IMG/VR virus record: IMGVR_UViG_3300046692_000069
Location: 1 to 64,000 of that record
Reading direction: 5' to 3' (one strand)
Source of the DNA: a virus
Length of the DNA: 64,000 bases
The notes under the pieces: generated by a model
Seen by the model: the letters and a program-made list of their open reading frames with translations, nothing else
Told to the model about the DNA's origin: nothing
The model's database searches: none
Made by a program: the position numbers and the translations under genes
In this document: in pieces, positions 1 through 7,314 of the stretch
Numbering within the stretch: position 1 is the stretch's first letter
Layout of the letters: each line of letters begins with the position of its first letter

Positions 1-135
1 GGCTTCCTTCTCCGCTTCCTAGGCGAAAGGGAAATCGAGTTCGTTGCATCGCTGTGGGGATTCTCTTCTCCGCTATCGGCAAATGCTATTGCGGCGGGGT
101 GGGCGCGTACTCACAGCGAGAAGGGCAAGTCATGA
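1..135 (+). CDS. 3' end of an unknown gene cut by the window edge
   Basis: An open frame runs from the first base to a TGA at 133-135, which overlaps the ATG of the next gene in an ATGA junction. That coupling is typical of this genome and is the main reason to believe it is coding. The 44 visible residues are moderately hydrophobic in the first third and end in a basic tail. No family is recognisable. Confidence 0.45.
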   Translation, partial: GFLLRFLGEREIEFVASLWGFSSPLSANAIAAGWARTHSEKGKS

Positions 136-431
136 CGATTAGAGTTGATGGTGTTTCATATGCGGTCGACAACTTGCAAGGCGGCGACGGCGGATTGCCG
201 TTCTCATCTGGAGGACGGATCGTCACGCATCGATATAACGGCGGTCGATATGGCGGCATGTTTTATCTTTCAGCGCGCGGAGAGTTTGGCATAGCTGGCA
301 TATGGGCCACCGATATTAGAGACGCCGCCGCCTTGGCTCGCGAGGGTGCGGCGATCCAATATAACATTGACAAGGCTCGCGTTGACGAATACGAAGCACA
401 AATGAAGGAGGTGTTGAATGCCAACAGTTGA
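132..431 (+). CDS. Hypothetical protein, 99 aa
   Basis: The start at 132 (MTIRVDGVSYAVDN) is chosen because it has a GAGAAGG ribosome site at normal spacing and overlaps the preceding stop. A longer in-frame start at 54 has no such site. The protein is Gly-rich in its middle, with aromatic residues suggesting a small beta fold, and ends in an acidic-basic helix. The family is not recognised. It is translationally coupled to the next small gene. Confidence 0.7.
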   Translation: MTIRVDGVSYAVDNLQGGDGGLPFSSGGRIVTHRYNGGRYGGMFYLSARGEFGIAGIWATDIRDAAALAREGAAIQYNIDKARVDEYEAQMKEVLNANS

Positions 432-567
432 CGATACCATCGCAAAGATCACCCTGCGCGATCTATATGATGCGCTTAAATGGTGGAAGCCCGGAGATGC
501 GCTCACGAAGCTGCTTATTCTCGCCAAGTGGTATTTCGATAAGAAGGGAGCGCACCGTGTCGAGTAA
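418..567 (+). CDS. Small hypothetical protein, 49 aa
   Basis: ATG at 418 follows a perfect AAGGAGG site and overlaps the end of the upstream gene by 14 bases. The product (MPTVDDTIAKITLRDLYDAL, then a Trp-rich and basic end) looks like a single amphipathic helical protein. The downstream HNH gene starts inside its last codons, so the three genes form a coupled set. Function is unknown. Confidence 0.65.
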   Translation: MPTVDDTIAKITLRDLYDALKWWKPGDALTKLLILAKWYFDKKGAHRVE

Positions 568-874
568 CAATCGTTCCGAGGAAGCCAAGAAATGGCGCCA
601 ACTATATAAGCGCGCACTCTGGAAAAAGTTGCGCATAGACCACATCTCCGAAGAGCCTATGTGTCGCTACTGCCTTGAGCGCGACGGGTCTTTAGTCGCT
701 GCTGATATCGTTGACCATATCACGCCGCACAAGGGCGATGAAAAGAAGTTCTTTAATCCGAACAATCTTCAATCTCTCTGCGAGTCGTGCCATAACGGCG
801 AAAAGGCTATGGAGGAAAACGGCAAGAAGTTCATGCGCTATGACGAGAACGGCATCCCGATTGGCTTCCGATAG
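557..874 (+). CDS. HNH endonuclease, HK97 gp74-like
   Basis: A 105-residue HNH nuclease. The GTG start at 557 has a GAAGGGAG site. Seen directly: a CRYC zinc pair (Cys36, Cys39), the catalytic DH at 53-54 with His58, Asn70, and a second zinc pair in CESCHN (75-80). Proteins of this size and layout usually sit beside the small terminase and help the terminase cut DNA at packaging. Here it lies 17 kb upstream of the terminase genes, unless the genome is circular. That makes a packaging role plausible but not shown. A free-standing mobile nuclease is the alternative. Confidence 0.88.
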   Translation: MSSNNRSEEAKKWRQLYKRALWKKLRIDHISEEPMCRYCLERDGSLVAADIVDHITPHKGDEKKFFNPNNLQSLCESCHNGEKAMEENGKKFMRYDENGIPIGFR

Positions 875-877
875 GCA

Positions 878-907
878 TTGACACTACTCCGCAAGTCGTG
901 GTAGTGA
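878..907 (+). promoter_or_regulatory. Sigma-70-like promoter
   Basis: TTGACA at 878-883 and TAGTGA at 902-907 with an 18-base spacer, starting four bases after the HNH stop and upstream of the exported ClpP-like gene at 935. The -35 is perfect and the -10 is weak. Confidence 0.5.
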
Positions 908-934
908 GTCGACAACACACCAAAGGAGACGGCA

Positions 935-1438
935 ATGAAACTAGTCTTATGCGCAGCCGCTTTTGTTCTTGCTGCTCTCGCTACAACGTCGGTTACGGCT
1001 GGAAAGACGGAGCCTCGCATGATCATAAGGAATGATCGCGGTGGGTACGTCCAGAGCTATGTTGATAAGTATGCCAAGGATGCACGCGCCGGCACTAGGT
1101 ATGCCATTGACGGGCAGTGCAGCTCATCATGCTCTCTTATACTCGATCAGCGCAACGGCCTAGACGTATGCGTAACACCCAACGCATACATTGGCATCCA
1201 TAAGCCCTTTGCGTGGAATAAAGAGGAAAACAGAGTCAGCGATGATCCTTTCTCTATTTCTCAGGCTCGACAATTGTGGTGGGTGTACTTCTATCCGGCT
1301 TATCCAGACTGGCTTAAGGCGATCATGAAACGCAGCGGCGTTCCTAGCGTCCACGATGGCGCGCAACCATCCGAAATATTGATTATCGGTTTCGACATCC
1401 TGTCGCAGCATTACCCGGTTTGCAAGGTGGTGAAGTGA
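935..1438 (+). CDS. Exported ClpP-like (SACT-motif type) protein
   Basis: A 167-residue protein with an N-terminal signal peptide (basic MK, hydrophobic 3-20, likely cut near Ala22). The segment IDGQCSSSCSLIL (58-70), followed by a C.TPNAYIGIHKP stretch, matches the periplasmic ClpP-class proteins common in Rhizobiales and their phages. In these a Ser-Ala-Cys-Thr-like motif carries the nucleophile and a Cys pair may form a disulfide. Here the motif reads SSSCSL, so the exact nucleophile is uncertain. It is probably secreted to the periplasm of the infected cell. Substrate and role are unknown. It has its own promoter and an AAAGGAG ribosome site. Confidence 0.72.
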   Translation: MKLVLCAAAFVLAALATTSVTAGKTEPRMIIRNDRGGYVQSYVDKYAKDARAGTRYAIDGQCSSSCSLILDQRNGLDVCVTPNAYIGIHKPFAWNKEENRVSDDPFSISQARQLWWVYFYPAYPDWLKAIMKRSGVPSVHDGAQPSEILIIGFDILSQHYPVCKVVK

Positions 1439-1677
1439 TGGTCAGAATCAAAGAACTCAACTGGCACAAGGCAAGCAACGGATGCATTGCGGCCATAACG
1501 ACGATTGGCACCTACGAGATTTTACAAACGCCTAGCGGGCATTTTATCCCGTGCTTTGACGATGATATTATTGACTCTATTGAGGTTGCCGCAAATAATC
1601 TAAATGCAGCTAAAGCGCGCGTTTGGTCGCATCATGTCGCAATAGTATCGCAACTTATAGAAGTTGATCTATTATGA
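1438..1677 (+). CDS. Hypothetical early phage protein, 79 aa
   Basis: Starts MVRIKELNWHKASNGCIAA with ATG overlapping the previous TGA. An in-frame start six codons earlier has no better signal. The N-terminal I-K-E-L-x-W layout followed by a short beta-rich part and a C-terminal helix recurs in small proteins of alphaproteobacterial phages. No function is known. Confidence 0.75.
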   Translation: MVRIKELNWHKASNGCIAAITTIGTYEILQTPSGHFIPCFDDDIIDSIEVAANNLNAAKARVWSHHVAIVSQLIEVDLL

Positions 1678-1760
1678 TCACTGAAACTATACAGCTTACG
1701 TTGCTAATAATCATCGCCATGTGCTGGTTTTGGCTTATGTGGAAGGCAATCACCCAATGA
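1674..1760 (+). CDS. Tiny single-pass membrane protein, 28 aa
   Basis: A 28-residue frame bounded on both sides by ATGA overlaps (with genes ending at 1677 and starting at 1757). Residues about 5-23 are a hydrophobic Leu/Ile/Trp-rich membrane segment. Overlap on both sides favours real translation. Function is unknown. Confidence 0.5.
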   Translation: MITETIQLTLLIIIAMCWFWLMWKAITQ

Positions 1761-2251
1761 GTGATTCGGATCTTATTGACGATCAATATGATGCGGCAAT
1801 GGCGCGTGGATCATTGCGCGATAACTTCAAATACCGCAAGCCATTCGGTGATCCACCGCAGGGGACGCTTGTTATGTGGCGCGCTAATGAAAAGCGCTAT
1901 AGCGTTACGGTTGATGCTGAGGCAGAACGGTACGGTACAAAGATTGAGATTGAGCTGACGTGGTATCGCATTATCAGCTACACGCCGAAGGGGGTCTGGA
2001 TATCTCTAAGCTGGTTTTTCGATAACCCAACTCCGGAGTCTTTGGCTGAGGGAGAAAAGCGCTTCATCAATTTCGACCACACGAAGCGATTTGCCAGCGC
2101 ATCCCCGAAGGATGCCATTGAGCAATTCATGCATCGCCGTCGCAAGCAGTTCCTGATATTGCAGCGGCAGGCTGACTTGGCGCTATCGTTGTTCTTGAGT
2201 GCGGAAAACAGGCTTGAACTTATGGATTCTGGAATAGAGGAGAAGTGGTGA
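1757..2251 (+). CDS. Hypothetical protein, 164 aa
   Basis: Start chosen at MSDSDLIDDQYDAAM, coupled by ATGA to the upstream tiny gene. The protein is soluble, with an acidic N-terminus, a beta-rich centre (residues about 30-85) and a C-terminal helical part ending EEKW. The family is not recognised. Confidence 0.75.
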   Translation: MSDSDLIDDQYDAAMARGSLRDNFKYRKPFGDPPQGTLVMWRANEKRYSVTVDAEAERYGTKIEIELTWYRIISYTPKGVWISLSWFFDNPTPESLAEGEKRFINFDHTKRFASASPKDAIEQFMHRRRKQFLILQRQADLALSLFLSAENRLELMDSGIEEKW

Positions 2252-2478
2252 TGAAAACAATCCGCACGGTAAGGCGTACAATCGAAGCCGAAGAAGATTT
2301 GCGGGTTGCCCCGGCATTCAGTCCCGGAGATCGCGTGCATATTTGCTACGGGGAATATGAGGGGCACGTCATTACCATCCGCGACACTCGCTATAATCAC
2401 GACTATGGGCGTTTTGAATATACTTACGACGTCGTCTTTCGGTCGTGGTTGCCCGAAGACATGTTGCGGCTTATCTGA
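2251..2478 (+). CDS. Small SH3/KOW-like hypothetical protein, 75 aa
   Basis: ATG at 2251 overlaps the previous TGA and follows GAGGAG. The segment FSPGDRVHICYGEYEGHVIT resembles the strand-turn pattern of KOW/SH3-like barrels that bind nucleic acid or other proteins. This is a pattern reading only. It is the last gene before a promoter. Confidence 0.68.
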   Translation: MKTIRTVRRTIEAEEDLRVAPAFSPGDRVHICYGEYEGHVITIRDTRYNHDYGRFEYTYDVVFRSWLPEDMLRLI

Positions 2479-2514
2479 AAATAATTAAAGATGGCTTAGG
2501 CTCTATTTTTTCGT

Positions 2515-2543
2515 TTGAAATGCAGCTGCGTTCTCCGTATAAG
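2515..2543 (+). promoter_or_regulatory. Sigma-70-like promoter with conserved leader
   Basis: TTGAAA (2515-2520), 17-base spacer, TATAAG (2538-2543), then GGATCATCAACCAAGGAG before the gene at 2569. The TCATCAAC-to-GGAG leader recurs at several other promoters in this window. Confidence 0.7.
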
Positions 2544-2568
2544 GGATCATCAACCAAGGAGAGACGAC

Positions 2569-3165
2569 ATGACAACCCGCAACGAACGTAATTCCAAGAT
2601 CGCAGCCGAAGTCCTCGCTAAGGGCGAAGCTAACAAGGCGACCATTAAGACCGGACTCGAAGCGGTTAGCCGCATGTACGACGACGTTCGCGGCGAATTC
2701 AACGACGCAACTAAGTACGCCCATTGCTGGGATGTCGCCATGGAACTGCACAATGTACGCGTCGCAAAGCATGCTGGCGTGTTCGGTGATTGGTGGCCGC
2801 GCGTGTTCGAGCTTGTCGAGCTTCGCGAAGCTATCAAGGCTATGCCGGTAATCGTTCGTGAAGCCAAGATGGAAACTGTTGAGCAGAAGATTGTCCGCAC
2901 ACTTAAGGAAGAGATTGAGCGTCGTCGCGACAATTACGACCGCGCAAAGCGGGCCGTTGACTTGCTGGTAGAGTTTCATCCTAGCGAAGATACTGGCCTC
3001 ATGACTGCATTCGTCAAGCGCCTAAATACCCACGTCGTATATTGCCAGAATTCATTTGGAACTTCTTGGCTTCGTATCGACTGGTATCTTGATGGGCGCA
3101 AGACGGCATTTCAGTTTATCATGGGCGCAATTCAGGAAATTCGTGAAGAGAGCGGAATCAAGTAG
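2569..3165 (+). CDS. Hypothetical helical protein, 198 aa
   Basis: The start MTTRNERNSKIAAEV follows AAGGAGAGACGAC and the promoter at 2515. Charged helices dominate the first 150 residues, and the C-terminus is aromatic and may be globular. It is among the largest proteins of this early stretch. No family is recognised. Confidence 0.77.
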   Translation: MTTRNERNSKIAAEVLAKGEANKATIKTGLEAVSRMYDDVRGEFNDATKYAHCWDVAMELHNVRVAKHAGVFGDWWPRVFELVELREAIKAMPVIVREAKMETVEQKIVRTLKEEIERRRDNYDRAKRAVDLLVEFHPSEDTGLMTAFVKRLNTHVVYCQNSFGTSWLRIDWYLDGRKTAFQFIMGAIQEIREESGIK

Positions 3166-3186
3166 TCAATAAATGGAGACGAAGTC

Positions 3187-3525
3187 ATGAACAAAACAAG
3201 ACGCAAGGAACTAAACTCCCTTCAGGATCGCATTGAAGCGGCCAAGATCAAGCTGCTAGCTGATATCGAGTCATTCACTGCAGAGCTTGGCGAGATCGAA
3301 ACGGCTATCGAAGAGTTGGCCGAGCAAGAGCAGGAAGCTTACGACAATCTCACTGAGGGGCTTCAAAATAGCGATAGGGGCGGCGCCATGCAGGACGCCG
3401 TTATCCTGATGGAAGAGGCTAAGGGCGTTCTAGAATCCGCTAGGTTCATTGTCGAAGATATCGACGGCTCTGATCTCGACGCAGCTTTTGAGTCGCTAGA
3501 TAACGCCAAGGGAATGGCTAAATAA
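3187..3525 (+). CDS. Coiled-coil hypothetical protein, 112 aa
   Basis: Residues 5-65 form a heptad-like Leu/Ile/Glu-rich coiled coil and the whole protein is acidic (many Glu and Asp). GGAGACGAAGTC precedes the ATG. It probably oligomerises, but its partner is unknown. A GCGAAT-loop hairpin follows the stop codon. Confidence 0.75.
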   Translation: MNKTRRKELNSLQDRIEAAKIKLLADIESFTAELGEIETAIEELAEQEQEAYDNLTEGLQNSDRGGAMQDAVILMEEAKGVLESARFIVEDIDGSDLDAAFESLDNAKGMAK

Positions 3526-3531
3526 TCAACA

Positions 3532-3551
3532 GGGTGGCGCGAATGCCACCC
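3532..3551 (+). other. Intergenic RNA hairpin with GCGAAT loop
   Basis: A perfect 7-bp stem (GGGTGGC / GCCACCC) closes a GCGAAT loop just after the stop at 3525 and before a TTG-started gene. There is no U-tract, so it is not a classic terminator. The same loop occurs at 16603-16618. Confidence 0.55.
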
Positions 3552-3570
3552 ATTAACGAAAGGAATCACC

Positions 3571-3804
3571 TTGTTCACAACATCAACCATCATCGCCGCC
3601 GCCTTCGCTTATGGGGCAATCTATCAGCAGACTCTTGACGGGTTGCGTCTTGAATTCAAGTACACCACGACGCCGAAGAAATGGCATTTGCCTATCTCCG
3701 TCTTCTTTGCCCTGATCTGGCCAGTAACTTGGATCATTGGCTACGCGGCTAATGCTATCACGCTTGTTCGTCGCAGCATGAAAACTCCGCGCATCATCGG
3801 TTAA
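3571..3804 (+). CDS. Small membrane protein, 77 aa
   Basis: A TTG start at 3571 is supported by AAAGGAATCACC. Hydrophobic segments lie at about residues 3-18 and 42-63 (FFALIWPVTWIIGYAANAI), with a basic tail RRSMKTPR. It is likely in the inner membrane with two passes. Function is unknown. Confidence 0.7.
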   Translation: MFTTSTIIAAAFAYGAIYQQTLDGLRLEFKYTTTPKKWHLPISVFFALIWPVTWIIGYAANAITLVRRSMKTPRIIG

Positions 3805-3814
3805 GGATATCGAC

Positions 3815-4189
3815 ATGGACAAACTGACTATTCTAAAGCGCGCTCGCGATATCATTGCCAAGCAAGAAGCGCTGGCAAAGGGAAATTTCTATCGTCGTGA
3901 ACGCCTTCCAAACGGAAGGATGACTAGATCCGGGTGCGCGTGTGCGGTAGGTGCGATTGGCTTGGCTACGTTCCCGTCCGCTGCAAAGAGCGTTGCCAGT
4001 GCCGACGCGGCTGGCAAAAAAGAGGGAGTTGATGCAATTAAAGCCGTTGCCAATGCAATGGGACTTAATACTGGCGACAGATTAACCAGTGACATTATGA
4101 TCGACATCTTCATCGTCAACGACCAATCAACAAAAGAAGATGTCGTTGCGGCGTTCGACAGGGCTATTAGGCTGGAGGAATCAGCATGA
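3815..4189 (+). CDS. Hypothetical protein, 124 aa
   Basis: ATG at 3815 follows AAGGATATCGAC. The protein has a charged N-terminal helix, a GCACAVGAIGLA segment (about 40-51) and a long amphipathic C-terminal half ending in an acidic tail. No family is recognised. It couples by ATGA to the next gene. Confidence 0.74.
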   Translation: MDKLTILKRARDIIAKQEALAKGNFYRRERLPNGRMTRSGCACAVGAIGLATFPSAAKSVASADAAGKKEGVDAIKAVANAMGLNTGDRLTSDIMIDIFIVNDQSTKEDVVAAFDRAIRLEESA

Positions 4190-4368
4190 AGACCCATGGG
4201 CTAGAAATTGAATTGGGTTCTAATGTAACTGGTTACGGTATCCGTTGGTTTTGCAAGCTTACGAACGATGCTGGCGCCGTTGTTCTGGATGCCCATGATT
4301 TTGCAAAGAGGTCGCACGCGCTATTTTTCGCCAGGAGGTATGCAAGTTTGCATTTGTCGTGGTCATGA
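4186..4368 (+). CDS. Hypothetical protein, 60 aa
   Basis: ATGA-coupled to the genes on both sides, with GGAGGAATCAGC as ribosome site. It is a small mixed alpha/beta protein with a basic, aromatic C-terminus. The function is not recognisable. Confidence 0.65.
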   Translation: MKTHGLEIELGSNVTGYGIRWFCKLTNDAGAVVLDAHDFAKRSHALFFARRYASLHLSWS

Positions 4369-4481
4369 CTGATATTGTGTGCTATCAACAGTTATCGCCA
4401 GCATTTACGATAGCAATAATCGTAATGCTCCCGGTTGTCTCTTACATTGTTGCGAGGATTATCAATGCTAAAACCTCCTAA
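4365..4481 (+). CDS. Small membrane protein, 38 aa
   Basis: A short frame overlapping the upstream gene by ATGA and the downstream start at 4465. Residues about 12-32 (FTIAIIVMLPVVSYIVARII) form a single membrane helix. Position and coupling support translation. Function is unknown. Confidence 0.5.
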   Translation: MTDIVCYQQLSPAFTIAIIVMLPVVSYIVARIINAKTS

Positions 4482-4830
4482 TAAGTTTCATTCACGGCGC
4501 CAATGGGTGCGCTGGACGAAGATGGCGCGCGATCATTTGATTGCTAATCACCGCTTCGCTCTTCAAGACTTTTGCCGCGTTGGCAATACAGAGCCTTCCT
4601 TGAGTATGAAGGTGAGCTATCCGCGCTCTTTTGCGCGTTTCTCTAAGTGGCACTCTTCATTTTGGGATATTGCAGCGCGACTTCCGAGCAGTGGGTGGGT
4701 CTATTGGCCGGAGGGCGTGGACTTCGCGGGTGAGGCATTTGACCCACAAGACCCCGTTGACATCCTCCGTGAAATTAATGCATGGTCGACATATGACTAT
4801 AAAGCCGAGCAAGGAGAAATACATGACTAA
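4465..4830 (+). CDS. Hypothetical protein, 121 aa
   Basis: The start at 4465 (MLKPPNKFHSRRQWVRWTKM) is preferred because it follows GAGGATT and gives normal overlap with the small membrane gene. The N-terminus is strongly basic and Trp-rich, which suggests nucleic-acid contact, and the C-terminus is acidic. The family is unknown. Confidence 0.7.
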   Translation: MLKPPNKFHSRRQWVRWTKMARDHLIANHRFALQDFCRVGNTEPSLSMKVSYPRSFARFSKWHSSFWDIAARLPSSGWVYWPEGVDFAGEAFDPQDPVDILREINAWSTYDYKAEQGEIHD

Positions 4831-5407
4831 GTTGAATTGGCTTGGCGGCACTAATAATGTGCCGCTGCGCGCTTTTTTTGATGGCGGCCGGATTGATATT
4901 CGGAGTGTACCTCTGCGCGGCGGCCAGATATTTGAAGCTATGGCTTTTAATGATCGAGATTGCGTAGTTTGGCAGTCTCCTACATGCCATTCGATATGCA
5001 CGGCTAAACATTATGCTGAGTTTTATTACGCTGGGGAGAACGCTGCGCCGCGAACGCTAAGTGCCGTTGATGAGATGGGCGAAGAAAACGTAGAACTTCA
5101 GCGCGAGGTTGCCTCGCTAGCCGGCTCAGTCGACGGCCTTGAGTTTGCGAACGCGGGCAATCGATACCTGCTATGGAAAATCCGCAAAGAACTTGGCGAC
5201 TTTGCTGATAAGGACACAGATCTAGTTGCCGCTATCCGCACACTCGTATCCAGCCATAAGCGACTAGCGGAAAAGGTTGACGAGTCTCGCAAGGTTCTGT
5301 CGCCAACAAGCATCGCCGATATTGTGGACAGACTCGATAAGTTCGAGTATGGGTTGAAAAAGCTAGGCGACGCTGTTGACGAAATTCGCGGGGCGGATTA
5401 TCGCTAA
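4823..5407 (+). CDS. Hypothetical protein with C-terminal coiled coil, 194 aa
   Basis: ATG at 4823 has AAGGAGAAATAC and overlaps the previous stop by eight bases. A longer in-frame start at 4631 would overlap the upstream gene by 200 bases and is rejected. Residues 1-70 look globular with Cys residues, and residues about 85-190 are charged helix with coiled-coil character. Function is unknown. Confidence 0.74.
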   Translation: MTKLNWLGGTNNVPLRAFFDGGRIDIRSVPLRGGQIFEAMAFNDRDCVVWQSPTCHSICTAKHYAEFYYAGENAAPRTLSAVDEMGEENVELQREVASLAGSVDGLEFANAGNRYLLWKIRKELGDFADKDTDLVAAIRTLVSSHKRLAEKVDESRKVLSPTSIADIVDRLDKFEYGLKKLGDAVDEIRGADYR

Positions 5408-5471
5408 GGTTGATCATGCGCGAGATTCGCAAATCATCAATGGGGCATAAGTAGTTGGGGGCTAAGACACG

Positions 5472-5723
5472 ATGACGACCGCAGAACGCGAGTGTATGCA
5501 AGAGCACGAATATTATGATGACATCATTGCTCTTGAGATCGAAAGCAAGGGGTGCAACCTGAATGAGAAGCACAAGCAAGCATTTTCCGTTGGCGCCATG
5601 GTTGGCGCGTATGCATACCCATGCGTGGGTGAATACCTGTCATCATTATCGAGTGGCGAGCGGGTTGCTTACATGCTAGGATTGCGACTGGGGAATAGAG
5701 TTGCACTTGATATCGGCTTATAA
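5472..5723 (+). CDS. Hypothetical protein, 83 aa
   Basis: ATG at 5472 follows a weak G-rich ribosome site. The N-terminus is acidic (EHEYYDDIIALEIES) and the rest alternates small and aromatic residues. No family is recognised. Confidence 0.66.
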   Translation: MTTAERECMQEHEYYDDIIALEIESKGCNLNEKHKQAFSVGAMVGAYAYPCVGEYLSSLSSGERVAYMLGLRLGNRVALDIGL

Positions 5724-5739
5724 CGAAAGGGGAATAGCT

Positions 5740-6003
5740 ATGACGTATGAAGAACTTATTGAGGCCAGCAAACTAGACGACCCGCTCATCATTGATGGTC
5801 AGGTATATGACGTCACGGAAGATGGACTGTATATCCATGGGGTGGATGAGAATGGCGACTATTGCGATGACCTGTTGATTCGCATTCGCCACGACGGCTT
5901 TGAACTAAGCACGCGAGGTCCGGGGAATAGAGATGATGAATGGACGTATTGGGGCGTATTCTCGACGCTTGATATTCTGGTTGGGTTTATCTATACATTG
6001 TAA
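5740..6003 (+). CDS. Acidic hypothetical protein, 87 aa
   Basis: The start at 5740 (MTYEELIEASKLDDPLIIDG) follows AAAGGGGAAT. It is a strongly acidic, beta-rich small protein, with a charge pattern like DNA mimics or inhibitors, but no specific family is recognised. A terminator follows it. Confidence 0.72.
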   Translation: MTYEELIEASKLDDPLIIDGQVYDVTEDGLYIHGVDENGDYCDDLLIRIRHDGFELSTRGPGNRDDEWTYWGVFSTLDILVGFIYTL

Positions 6004-6011
6004 TATGTAGT

Positions 6012-6039
6012 AAATAGCGGGGTAATTCCTCGCTATTTT
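6012..6039 (+). terminator. Intrinsic terminator
   Basis: An 11-bp stem with one G-U pair (AAATAGCGGGG / CCTCGCTATTT), loop TAATT, then TTTT. It sits directly after the stop at 6003 and four bases before a promoter. Confidence 0.75.
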
Positions 6040-6042
6040 CGT

Positions 6043-6071
6043 TTGACTCAGTGGAGCGTATCGACTATTAA
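6043..6071 (+). promoter_or_regulatory. Sigma-70-like promoter
   Basis: TTGACT (6043-6048), 17-base spacer, TATTAA (6066-6071), followed by a leader containing ATATCAACGAAACAGGAG. It directly follows a terminator, forming a stop-and-restart module. Confidence 0.75.
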
Positions 6072-6098
6072 TATATCAACGAAACAGGAGTTAATGAT

Positions 6099-6260
6099 AT
6101 GACCGAACACGAACACAAACTAAACGAACGCCAAGGGGCCGCAATGGCTGTTGTTCTGGTGATCGGCATCATACTGCTGTGCGGGTGGAATAAACTAGCC
6201 GTCAAGCCTATGGGTGTGAGCAGCAATATCGAGGTGTACGGCGGGGATCAAGCCAAGTGA
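6099..6260 (+). CDS. Small membrane protein, 53 aa
   Basis: ATG at 6099 follows ACAGGAGTTAATGAT and its own promoter. A charged N-terminus (EHEHKLNERQ) is followed by a membrane helix at about residues 15-30 (MAVVLVIGIILLCGW) and a soluble tail. It is likely a single-pass inner-membrane protein of unknown role. The next gene starts in its stop codon. Confidence 0.68.
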   Translation: MTEHEHKLNERQGAAMAVVLVIGIILLCGWNKLAVKPMGVSSNIEVYGGDQAK

Positions 6261-6487
6261 TGCCGACCACGCACACCTACATGTTGTCGGATCGATACGG
6301 ACACGAACCCGTGGTCTTGCGTGTGGTCCGCTTCAGTGGCTGGGGTCCGTCGTGTGCATTGTTCGACGTGGCTGAGTACGCGGACAATGGCGATGCGTTG
6401 CGCAGGCGCAAGACAACCGGCGAATCGATACCACTATATATACAGAGGGCGGCATTCTTCAGTTGCGATCAAGAGTGGCCGCTGTGA
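6260..6487 (+). CDS. Hypothetical protein, 75 aa
   Basis: ATG at 6260 overlaps the previous TGA. A GTG one codon upstream is also possible. The protein is beta-rich with a basic middle (RRRKTTGES). Its stop overlaps the GTG of the sigma-like gene, so the two are coupled. Function is unknown. Confidence 0.65.
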   Translation: MPTTHTYMLSDRYGHEPVVLRVVRFSGWGPSCALFDVAEYADNGDALRRRKTTGESIPLYIQRAAFFSCDQEWPL

Positions 6488-6963
6488 GACCAGATGGATT
6501 CGACGCGGCCTTGATGGCTTACATGCCAAGGCTGACCTCCATGGCGAAATACATGGCGCGCGATAGGTGGCAAGACTTGCTGCATGATGCCGTTGCAGAC
6601 ATGCTGCACCTAGGCGCCCAATGCCGAATGGAAACGCACAAGATTTGGATGCAGACCGTTTTGCGTCGTTCGCACTTTGCGTACAATAGATATATGAGCC
6701 AAGAGAAGCGGGCGGCGAAAACTGTTCAGTGGACCGATGATGACGACAGGTGCACGACGCCTCCCGCTCAAGAACATGCGGCTGACCTATCCATAGCTCT
6801 TGATGTTCTAGACTCATTGCCGTATGGTGATATCGTGATGCGCAGGGCGACGGGCGTCCACCTGAAAGAGATCGGCGCTGAGCGCGGGACGAATAAAGAA
6901 GCGGTGCGCCAGCTAGAGGCCAAGACACGGCGCAAGATGAAGGAGATTTTGAATGAAGTATGA
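6484..6963 (+). CDS. Small sigma-70-like / ECF-type protein
   Basis: A 159-residue protein with two sigma-like parts. Residues about 8-60 resemble region 2 (core binding and -10 recognition: AKYMARDRWQDLLHDAV, then a QTVLRRSHFAYNRY helix). Residues about 108-155 resemble region 4 (ALDVLDSLPYGD, then a helix-turn-helix at KEIGAERGTNKEAVRQLEAK that would read a -35). The GTG start at 6484 overlaps the upstream stop. It may be a phage sigma factor or an RNA polymerase modifier. Two further sigma-like genes lie at 53947 and 54521. The fold assignment rests on sequence pattern only. Confidence 0.66.
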   Translation: MRPDGFDAALMAYMPRLTSMAKYMARDRWQDLLHDAVADMLHLGAQCRMETHKIWMQTVLRRSHFAYNRYMSQEKRAAKTVQWTDDDDRCTTPPAQEHAADLSIALDVLDSLPYGDIVMRRATGVHLKEIGAERGTNKEAVRQLEAKTRRKMKEILNEV

Positions 6964-7303
6964 TTTGCGAGTTATTGATGGAGAGCCAAAGTTTGTGTCT
7001 AGCGTTGTCAAGGAGGTGACGCGTCAAGTAATTATCGCATATGTTTGCGGCGATCAGGGTGGGCGCTATTCTGTATATGATTACACAGCCACTGGAGAAT
7101 TCTTGGGTTCTCGCCATGTCGACGGTGGAGATCTGCATGATGACATTCGTAATGCGGCCCTATCGGCTTGGCCCACGGGAGCTGTGCACGACGTCATCAA
7201 CGCTACTGTGGCGTGGAGAGATTCAAACTCCGGGAAGATGACGCCCGCTAGGCCGGTATCCGGCATCATCCCTAAGACTATACCGCTCAATAATATCATT
7301 TAA
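6953..7303 (+). CDS. Hypothetical protein, 116 aa
   Basis: ATG at 6953 follows AAGGAGATTTT and overlaps the end of the sigma-like gene, suggesting coupled expression. It appears soluble and beta-rich in the first 60 residues. No family is recognised. Given the coupling, a sigma-associated role is conceivable but is inference only. Confidence 0.72.
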   Translation: MKYDLRVIDGEPKFVSSVVKEVTRQVIIAYVCGDQGGRYSVYDYTATGEFLGSRHVDGGDLHDDIRNAALSAWPTGAVHDVINATVAWRDSNSGKMTPARPVSGIIPKTIPLNNII

Positions 7304-7314
7304 GGAGATATGAA

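Noticed and set aside
4631-4822. An N-terminal extension of the gene at 4823
   Set aside because: It would overlap the upstream gene by 200 bases and has no ribosome site.
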